NCBI RefSeq assembly: GCF_000002235.5
Contig: NW_022145601.1
Location: 4,585,563-4,649,562 of the forward strand
From: Strongylocentrotus purpuratus
Taxonomy: Eukaryota; Echinodermata; Echinoidea; Camarodonta; Strongylocentrotidae
Reading direction: 5' to 3'
DNA: 64,000 bases
The notes under the pieces were generated by a model. It was not told where the DNA came from, made no database searches, and saw nothing but the letters and a program-made list of their open reading frames with translations. Position numbers and translations under genes: made by a program. This document shows positions 55,548-64,000 of this stretch, in pieces. Within the stretch, counting starts at the first letter, position 1. Each line of letters starts with the position of its first letter.

Positions 55548-58266
55548 GCAAACACACCTAAGCATGCATGCAATACGCTTCGATATGTTATTCTTTTTAT
55601 CTGCTTCATTCAGATTTCAAGAATGATTTTGGGAAATTATCGTCGAGCTGTATTTCCCTGATTTCAGTATTAAATTCCTCTGATTACGATAGCGATATAT
55701 TAACACATGTATGGCACTTATATTAACGAAAATCGAATTTGAAAATTCAAAAGAAAATAAAACAGTGACTGGAAAACCAGAGCCTGACATAACGTTAACC
55801 CACATAACTAAAATAACATGTTTACATTTGCAAACCGAAGATTTGGAATGATCTAGATTCGCTAGTATACCAGATTTCAATCAATGAATTGTGGGAAAAG
55901 TACTCAAAGGAGCTGGCAGATGATATATATTTGAAACACCTCCCCCCCCCCCCCCCTCCAGCCCCCCAAAAAGAAAAGCTTTCTACCTAGGAAGAGACTC
56001 AAGGTTTGCATTTGTTTGAAATGCCCGCTACGCCCACTATATATGACGTGATTAGATTTGCACCACAATGCCCATCAGGACCAAAGAAGTGTAAAATACC
56101 TATTTTATAGTTCTGTGATCAGGACCGACTCACTGAGCGAGAGATATGAATTACTTTGTTTGTTTTGTCAGCTCTTGATGTGTGAATTTTCCTCTGGTTT
56201 CGTTTTTGGACCACTTGGCTCGACTGACGTGCACCAGCTGCCTGCTTAGAAGAGACCTCTCATGTCACTTGTTGCCAGTTACTTTTATTGGATATAATTG
56301 GATAAATATTTCTGAGGAGAGGACTCGACGCCTCATACCACGATTTATTTCGTATTGAGCAGGATCTAGGCAAACAGTGAGTATGATTTTGTTGATCCAA
56401 CCAATAGCCACTACATAAGTTCATCAGAATAGAGTTATATACAATCCATGTATATCTCAATTCTTAGTAATTATCATAAACAATTTGAATAAATGTTTTA
56501 GTATCTTGAGAATGCTGAGAAGGTGGACCATATCCACATTTAAGCAAGACTTAAAGCCACACTGTACTACTTGTAGCTACTTACTCCCTCTATATAGAAA
56601 CTAATGCCTAATCAGTGACCATTGGTCCCCCATGATCCTCTTTTTCTTATGTTAATTGAGAGCTAAGTTGATGAGATAAGTGTACCTGTCCAGGGACCTT
56701 TCATGGTGGTCTTATCCCTCCTATAAACTAGTAAAGATAAGCTTTAAAGATACTCTGTCCCTTTTGCAGTCAACATCATATTCTGTAAAACTTTGAAGGA
56801 ATTATGAATATATGTCATGCATGTCCTATCTGTGAAATTTAAACGTTTAATAGCAGTGTCCTAATATTCAAATTATGCAAGGAAATCTGTTTACTTGCTA
56901 GACTCACTGTCAGACACTCACTATATTATTGAGTGACTGACTGGATTTTTTCTTCCTTGGTATTAACATACATACAATGAGCTTTAAAGGGTAATGAGCA
57001 TTTGTCTACATCAATAACCCACTTCTTGTAACGGCTAAAATTAAACTGATTGAATCTTTGCGAGGCATAACACGTACGACCATTCGGTACAATGGTCTGA
57101 AAATCAGACTATTACTTACTGGTTCTATAGCTGTTAAGTCGATTTGACAACTAATCGTCGTTTTTCCCCACTTAAAGACATCTTCAAGCCCCTTTTATTT
57201 TTAGGGAAGTTCTAAATTAGTATTTACTATCAAATTCCGTTGGAAATTAACCTTTTCATTTTTGGGGCCTGCAAATGGGACATAGTACCTTAAAAATGAC
57301 TCGGTAGCATTGTTGAAGGTTGATGAAAAAAATGTTTAATTTTGTATAAAATATGTAATTTTTGTATTAAATGTTACTTATTATATTCCTTCTACTGTAC
57401 TAACCCTCTAACAGGCAAACAATCCTGAAAAAATTCTCAAACCACAAAGATATTTCTAGTTTTCTATGAAGGTGTCACTGTGAAATACTTTCGAACAGTG
57501 ATTAGCAGTAAATTCTCCCAACCATTTTTGAATTTTCCCAACCGTTTTTCCTTGACAATAAGTCATAAAACAGACTATACACAATCTTTCAACACTTGCA
57601 TGTCTGGAATGGTATATAAAGCCAATTCATTGCTCTGCGACGATTTACATTCACCTAAAATGTAATTAAATTGTAATAATATAGTTGGGAGAATTAAGGA
57701 ATCAATCAGATCAGTTTTCCCCAATTTAATCGTAAATAATGGTCCCTTTTCACTCAAACTTTCAGATTATCTTTAATTGCACATCTAGCATTGAATACAC
57801 TACCTTAGCACCTTTTTCTCTCATCTTAACAATATTATTAAAGTCCCTTTAAGGTTACCAAGTCTATAACTGGGCAAGAATAAGTCATTTTGGATCTGGT
57901 AACGTTTGGAATATCATCTTGCTCGAAACGATTCCCCCCAAATTCCCGGTAGGATAGTGGACTTTTCATTTAACCTAAGAAAGGTCTTTCCGATGAAGAT
58001 GTGTTGATGTTTGTTGTTGTTGTAGTTGATAATCATGGTGGTCATTTATGACATCTTGTCGGTAGAGAACTATTTACACATTCGGGAAATGTCAGGCAAT
58101 TTGCATAATTTGCATAGATTTTGTATTCCAATGTTCCATGATGATGCATGATAGGCGTGTTCCCGGCTTCTGAATAGGCCCAAATCTAGATATTTAAAAT
58201 AGATAAATACAATTTGCATTCTTCTCCTTTGGGTGCTGAGAGAATGAATATCATCTCTCTGGTTCT
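54704..58266. other. AT-rich region without recognised genes
   Basis: Contains a (CA)n run at about 55517-55540, a C run at about 55943-55957 and unassigned sequence. Short open frames of 60-90 codons occur on both strands, with no domain, signal peptide plus donor, or splice-phase continuity that I could find. I see nothing I can annotate as coding. Confidence 0.5.
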
Positions 58267-58600
58267 AGGACGCCTACCCCCTAAACATCCACCCCCTGAT
58301 AACCACCCCCAGTCAACTACCCCTAGGACAACGACCCCCTAGGGCCACCACCCTCTAGGACGACTACCCCCGGACAAGTAACCCCAGACAACTACCCCCT
58401 AGGACAACTACCCCGGACAACTACCCCCCAGACAACCACCCCCTACAACAACCATCCCCTAGGTCAACTACCCCTCGGACAACTATCCTAGGGGGTAGTT
58501 GTCTTGGGGGTAGTTGTCCAGGGGTAGTTGTCCTATGGGGAAGTTGTCATAGGCGGTAGTTGTCTGGGGGTAGTTGTCCAGGGGGTAGTTGTCCTTGGGG
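58267..58600. repeat. Foldback minisatellite, GGACAACTACCCCCTA units
   Basis: From 58267 to about 58490 units of 13-16 nt close to GGACAACTACCCCCTA run head to tail (about fourteen). From about 58491 to 58600 the inverse TAGGGGGTAGTTGTCC runs about seven times. The two arrays meet head to head, so the locus can form a long imperfect hairpin. A poly-G tract (58616-58630) follows. Sea urchin TU foldback transposons have inverted repeats built of short tandem units of this size; relationship by structure only. Confidence 0.75.
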
Positions 58601-58804
58601 CATGGGTGTCGATCCCGGGGGGGGGGGGGGTGGGGGATATATCAGGTGGGGGGGGGATGGCCTGTACAATCATCTCTCCCCCCCCCCCACAATAATGCTC
58701 CATACAAAAAATGAAGAGAAAAATGAATGATGAGAGCCCGATGAGAGTAGTTAATGGTTATTACTCGCAAGATGACCATCAATATACACATTTTGCTATC
58801 TCAT

Positions 58805-59170
58805 TTTCATAAATTCTCGTATATTATTGTAGCAAGGAATGTTTGTATCAAAACGGTACGAAGGAATACCCAAATTTGGACATGCTTACACTTCAAATAG
58901 TTTTCCATTGTAATTTTCTCTTTAGAATCTAATCGACAAACAAGTTTTTGAGCTTCTAAGCACCCACGCTCCTCGGGTTATGTCTGTCTGAATTTTCTCG
59001 TATATTGTTTTAGCTTGGGAATGTTTTTATCAAAGCGGAACTGAAAAATACCCCAAATTGGACAAAGCTTACACTGCAAGTTCCCAAACCGTTTTCCATT
59101 GCAATTTTCTCTTTAGAATCTAATCGACAAACAAGTTTTTTCGAGCTTCCAAGCACCCATGTTCCATAGG
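58805..59170. repeat. Tandem duplication, about 180-bp unit, two copies
   Basis: Landmarks TTCTCGTATATT (58813 and about 58993), TTTTCCATTG and ATTTTCTCTTTAGAATCTAA recur at a spacing of about 180-190 nt with moderate divergence. Non-coding. Confidence 0.7.
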
Positions 59171-60179
59171 TTACAATCAGTGACCATAATTTCTTTTAAG
59201 TAAAATCTACCAGCGTGAATATCATTACACAATGATTTCAATCAAGGTACGTTTCTTTTCAGAATATTCCTTTCAAATGTGTTTTTCTTTCTTCTTTTAC
59301 ACCAGCCGCTGGGCCTAGATTTGTGTGGTTTGCAGGTAGAGTCACTCTTCTGTATGTCTCTCTCTCTCTGTCTCTCTCTCTCTCTCTTTTGTGTCGAAAA
59401 AGCCAAGGTCCTTGCGTAAACCCATATCCTTTATATACTCTAAACAAAGAAGCAGAAAGAAAAGCAGAACACACATAACACATTCCCTAAACCACAGTTG
59501 TTTTCAATCTACAGAAGAAAATTCGTTAGGCAGCGAGCAAGGTAACTTGTAGAATCGTAAAATGTCGGGTAATGAATGACATAATTATTTCAATGGCTAT
59601 ACTGATTTTAAAAATCATTAAAATAATCCCAGTCAGACAATGTCGTACATATACCTTAAGCACAATCAAAGCAGTCTTAAGTGGTTGCACTCTCCCGCTC
59701 AAGTCAATGAATTAATTACCCACAATGTCGTTGGCAGACTAATATACAAATAATGCTAGAGGGCGCTTTCAGAGGAGATGGTAGGGGATTTAACCCTCTT
59801 GCAAAATTTGCGATTTTTGCCATCTTCTTGGTTTTCTTCTACCACTTTTGTCACTTTAAGTCATGTCAGTGTGCAATATTTGTCACTTCTATTCGTTTGT
59901 GATGAGATTTCCATCGTGAATAGGCAAGAACTCCGACATTTTCAACCGCATATAATACAGAGTGAGTACGAAACATATACGTTATATATAGGGCCTATAG
60001 GCTATAGACCTAACATTGTACGTTGCGCCGTAGACACACGCCAACTATACAATTCGTCGTTAAACTCCATTGTCACTTGCCGGATATATATTCTTTACAA
60101 TCAGTGGAGCGATGACATTCAGTATGTTGTACTACATGACTTTACTAGGCATATATATGCTATGTAATGTCACCGGAAC

Positions 60180-62806
60180 CAATGGCCGCCAATTTACAAT
60201 CCCTACAATCCATGAAAACCAATGGCGTGAACTCAATCATGATTTATCGTCACTACTAGCACCGGCACACTTTGATCTTTGTAATGGACTCATAAACCCA
60301 AAACAGGCGGGAGATACTTTTTCGGAAGTGTTAACAGAATTTCTCAAATCAGTGCCAGAAATTTCAAATAAGCAATCTGATAAATATATATCTCACGAAC
60401 CTAAGACACTAGCGGCAGCACGAAAAAAGAAGAATGCCCTCCGAAAGAAAGCATTCTCGAGAAATGCAACAGCAGAGGACAGAAAGGCGTTTAATGATGC
60501 AATTAAAGCAGTTAGCCATCTAAAGCGACTAGAAGAAAAGAAACGAGAAGGAAATTCGGCGAGTTCCCAAGAGATGCAGATCAAAGACAACTTTTGGTCT
60601 TTTGCAAAGAAAGCCGCAGAGGGGAATTTATCAACAGATCCTGCACGTCCCTCTTTTTCGGCAGAGTATGCCAATCAATATTATCCCCAGAAATATTCTA
60701 GCAGCACGCCACTGGATGTTACAAAGCTTAATTGGTTCCCATTCATTCCGACCGACAGACCTACCCCGTTTGACCTCAGCCCTGTATTGCCGAAACATTT
60801 GAGATCGCTATTAAAGAAGAAGAAACCACAGTCAGCCCCTGGTGATGACGGTATCCTGTATGGACTGCTTCGAAGGCTTCCATCAACCCACCACTTCTTG
60901 GCAACACTGTTCTCAAAGCAACTCCACTTCCGAGATCCACCAGAAACATGGTCTCATTGTAGAATATCATTGATTCATAAAGGTGGGGATACCACCGACC
61001 CTTCAAATTTTAGGATGATTAGCTTGACATCATGTGTATCAAAGCTATTTCATCAAATTTTGGCTGATAGAACTATTGAATATCTTATCGCAAATAAACT
61101 TATTGACAATGAAACACAGAAAGCATTCCTGCCTGGAATAAGCGGATGCGTAGATCATACTTTATTTCTTCGGGAGATTATTGCGCATGCTCGCCATGTC
61201 AAGCGGACTGCGCATATATTACATTTTTTGACTTAGCGGATGCATTCGGTTCAGTCAATCACGAAATGATGATACATACCCTCGAGAGAAACGGAATCCC
61301 GCCCCCTATAGTCAACTACGTGACCAATCTATATAGCCGTCTCTCAGGCTATGTTCAAGGACCGGATTGGAGATAGGATAAGTTTCGTTTTGCAAGAGGA
61401 ACTTTTCAAGGTGATCCTTTTTCCCCGATATTATTCATTTTGGTGTTTAACCCAATTATAGAACGATTAAAGCAATACGAGAATACGCATGGGTATATGC
61501 TTAATGGTCACAAATACATTACACTCCCCTATGCAGACGATTTCATTCTGGTAACCACGGATAAAAGAAAGCATCAAAAGCTCCTGAATGAAATTGCTCA
61601 AATTACAGAGAGCATGAATTTTCAGCTTAAAATTAGCAAATGTAAATCGATGTCTATCTCGGGTGGAAAACCAAAGGATGTGAATTTTACAATCAATGGA
61701 AATGTTCTTGTCAATGTTAAAGACTCGCCAGAAAAATTTCTAGGTTCATTCATTACCTTTAAAGGTACATCTCAGGGGGCGTATGACCTTATCCATGACA
61801 AGGTTCGAATAATGCTTGAAAATGTACAGTCAACTCTTGTGAGACCAGAACTTAAGCTCAAGATATATGATAAATACATTTTGTCATCTATTAAATTTCT
61901 CTTGACGGTACACGACCTCACCAAAACTCAATTGTTTAAACTAGATGCTCTCAGTAGCAGGTACGTGAAAAAGTGGTTAGAATTTCCCCCACGCGGAGCT
62001 ACGCCTGCAATAATCCACAGTCCAAGTGGATTAGATATTCCCCAATTGTCACAGGTATATTTTGAATGCCACTGCATGAGCATAGCTCATGGTCTTACAA
62101 GAGCCGACACAAGGGTCCAGGCTGCTGTTGAACAAAACTTGATCGTGAGTTAAGTTATAGTAACAAATCCTATGGAAATGTAGAAGCGGCCGTCGTTGTA
62201 GAAAAGGTCGTTAGTTCAATGTCAGATAACAATTGGAAAATGTTGAGAAAGGCAGTGAAATCCGACGTCAGGGAAGAAAGGGATAAGAAGTGGGTCAGTA
62301 AAACCCAAACGCTGGTGGTTCAAGGGCAATTACTAAACCTGTTAAACGAACAAAATGCCGATATATCATGGAAAAGCATAATATATAATCTTCCCAGAAG
62401 AGTGTTAAGTTTTGCCGTTAGGGCTTCCATCGATGCACTCCCTACATTCCGTAATCTACAAAGATGGGGAAAGCGCCTAACAGGCAAATATGATCTTTGC
62501 AATAATACGCAAACCCTACATCATGTATTAAACCATTGTCAAACGATGTTAACTCAAGGCCGGTATACATGGCGGCATGATAGTATTTTGAGCTACATAT
62601 GGCAAGTAGTGCAATCATCTGAACTGGTATCAAACGAGAGCATACGTGTAAACGTCGATTTACCAGGTAGCATGACAAGTAACAGAAGTACTATTCCCGT
62701 AAACATACTACCAACATCAGACCGCCCTGACATGGTCCTTTTTCGCCCACATGAAAAAGAAATATTCATCTTTGAGTTGACAGTTCCATTTGAGAATAAC
62801 ATGTAA
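60180..62806 (+). mobile_element. Broken RLE-type non-LTR retrotransposon (R2/Hero-like)
   Basis: Four reading-frame pieces form one degenerate polyprotein. 60180-61220 covers a basic N-terminal region and the RT start (SAPGDDGILYGLLRRLP, WSHCRISLIHKGG, FRMISLTSCVSKLFHQI). After a frameshift near 61215 come FFDLADAFGSVNHEMM and, past an in-frame TAG (61374-61376), ARGTFQGDPFSPILF and LPYADDFILVTT (intact YADD). A second frameshift lies near 62145. The last piece (to TAA at 62804-62806) has a C..H..C finger (LCNNTQTLHHVLNHC, with Tyr where the first Cys is expected) and a restriction-like nuclease patch RPDMVLF...FELTVPFE. No N-terminal zinc finger was seen, which fits Hero better than R2. Its 5' end is not resolved. 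The 3' end lies before the MITE at 62876. Confidence 0.8.
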
Positions 62807-62875
62807 TAAAATTGTACACTATGGTGCGTAGAAATTGGATCAAGGGGATACATTTCTGAAGAAAATAGAGCAGCA

Positions 62876-63263
62876 TTAAAAGGAGGATCGTTTAACCATG
62901 TTAAATCTGAGATACACGGCCCTACGTGTTATCAGTGTCTATGATATGGTGTAATATTGAAGCCCTAAAAAAATTGCGCTTCAAAATGATCAAGCAGTGC
63001 CTCAAAAAAGTAAAAATCTTTGAGTGACCGGTTTTACCATACTCGTTTTCCCCAGTAGACTGTAGTGTTATGAAAACCGTCAGGCGAACGGTTTTCAAAA
63101 TTCGTAATTCCAATCATAAATATCTTGATAATCAGACAGACGATCGGCTTGCAAAGTCATGGGGTTCCTGACTGACCTAAAGGTTTATAATCATCATTGC
63201 ATCATGAGCTAAATCCAGAATTTTGTTTCAGAATCTGAGACAAAGTAACCGGATCCCTTTAAA
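62876..63263. mobile_element. MITE family 4, copy 4 (388 bp)
   Basis: Bounded by TTAAAAGGAGGATCG and CGGATCCCTTTAAAA. Very similar to 54318-54703. It begins about 70 nt after the last retrotransposon stop, so it is inserted at or just past that element's 3' end. Confidence 0.8.
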
Positions 63264-63408
63264 AGGAATGTTAAAACTGATAATGGTATCAAAACAAATT
63301 AAGCATGTCTGTCAGACGCTTAGCCGACTAGCCTTAGTTACATCTTACGGAATCTACAAGCTCAGAAATGAACCACAGTGGACTGACACGGGGTACATGT
63401 CCGTCCCT

Positions 63409-64000
63409 GACTCCCAGGTGCTTAAATAGTCACCCCCTCCCCTGAACATGTTGAAGAACCCGTCCTATTTAGAGGGTCGTTGCATTTTGTATACAATTAA
63501 TCTTACAAGGAGGAATAACAGTGCATGTACGAAGAAGATGTACTTTCATTTATTTACTTTTCTGCAAAATATGTATAACTATAATACGACAATGCTCGAA
63601 TGATGTTTACAACGATGCAATACCTATTATGAACTTATATATCATGCAATTCTACTATGAACAAATCTAAAAATGTTTATATTTAAGAAACCATTTAATA
63701 TTTAAATACTCCATGTATATCACTCTTCGTTCAGTGTAAATAATATAAGTCTCTGACTCCCAGGTGCTTAAATAGTCACCCCTCCCCTGAACATGCTGAA
63801 GAACCCATCCTATTTAGAGGGTCATTGCATTTTGTATACAATTAATCATACAAGGAGGAATAACAGTGCATGTACGAAGAAGAGGTACTTTCATTTCATT
63901 ATTTTTCTTCAAAATATGTATAACTATAATACGACAATGCTCGAATGATGTTTACAACGGTGCAATACATGTTATGAACATATATATCATGCAATTTTAC
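63409..64000. repeat. Tandem duplication, 346-bp period, cut by window end
   Basis: A segment beginning GACTCCCAGGTGCTTAAATA at 63409 recurs at 63755 and stays very similar to the window edge (shared landmarks CCTGAACATG, AAGAACCC, GGAGGAATAACAGTGCATGT). The two copies differ by scattered substitutions and small indels. No gene is recognised in either copy, and a third copy may follow beyond the window. Confidence 0.8.

Noticed and set aside
1..64000. CRISPR arrays, bacterial operons, viral genomes, rRNA genes
   Set aside because: Repeats lack regular unique spacers, genes are spliced with GT..AG introns, and no rRNA or viral structural motifs were seen on either strand.

Overview
This is an animal nuclear genome window, most probably from an echinoderm. 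It is AT-rich, spliced (GT..AG introns) and full of short non-autonomous transposons, SINEs and microsatellites. The echinoderm inference rests mainly on a complete MSP130-type biomineralisation gene, supported by a foldback minisatellite resembling sea urchin TU elements and by an R2/Hero-type retrotransposon. Species cannot be named from the sequence. MSP130 genes also occur in molluscs and hemichordates, so the assignment is an inference.

Layout. (1) 614-17576, minus strand: the 5' part of a receptor gene encoding a signal peptide, two Ig-like domains, three 8-cysteine EGF units, a 36-nt micro-exon, a third Ig-like domain and two fibronectin III domains. This is the ectodomain order of Tie (angiopoietin) receptor kinases; a third FN3, membrane segment and kinase would lie beyond the left edge. 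Its largest intron (6385-12935) holds a LINE nested inside a degenerate transposon-associated gene. (2) 17577-22907: intergenic, including a six-copy 150-bp tandem repeat carrying nuclear-receptor-like half sites. (3) 22908-30403 and 32206-42064, plus strand: two tandem paralogues for membrane-anchored serine beta-lactamase-like proteins (433 and 429 aa), with eight exons at matching positions and matching phases, and introns packed with transposons. (4) 44007-52183, minus strand: MSP130-like gene, 11 exons, 595 aa, signal peptide to GPI-type tail, convergent with the second beta-lactamase-like gene. (5) 52184-64000: no host gene recognised; foldback minisatellite, MITEs, a broken RLE-type non-LTR retrotransposon and, at the right edge, a 346-bp tandem duplication.

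The three host genes have unrelated roles (cell-surface signalling, a serine-hydrolase fold, biomineral matrix) and nothing suggests they act together. Exon boundaries were deduced by hand from splice signals and reading phase. Within each gene the phases close without internal stops, which is the main support for the models. I found no CRISPR array, prokaryotic operon, intact tRNA or rRNA gene. The most unusual material is repetitive: inverted minisatellites, hormone-response-like satellite units, transposons ending within about 60 bp of splice acceptors, and a likely gene-conversion tract between the paralogues.
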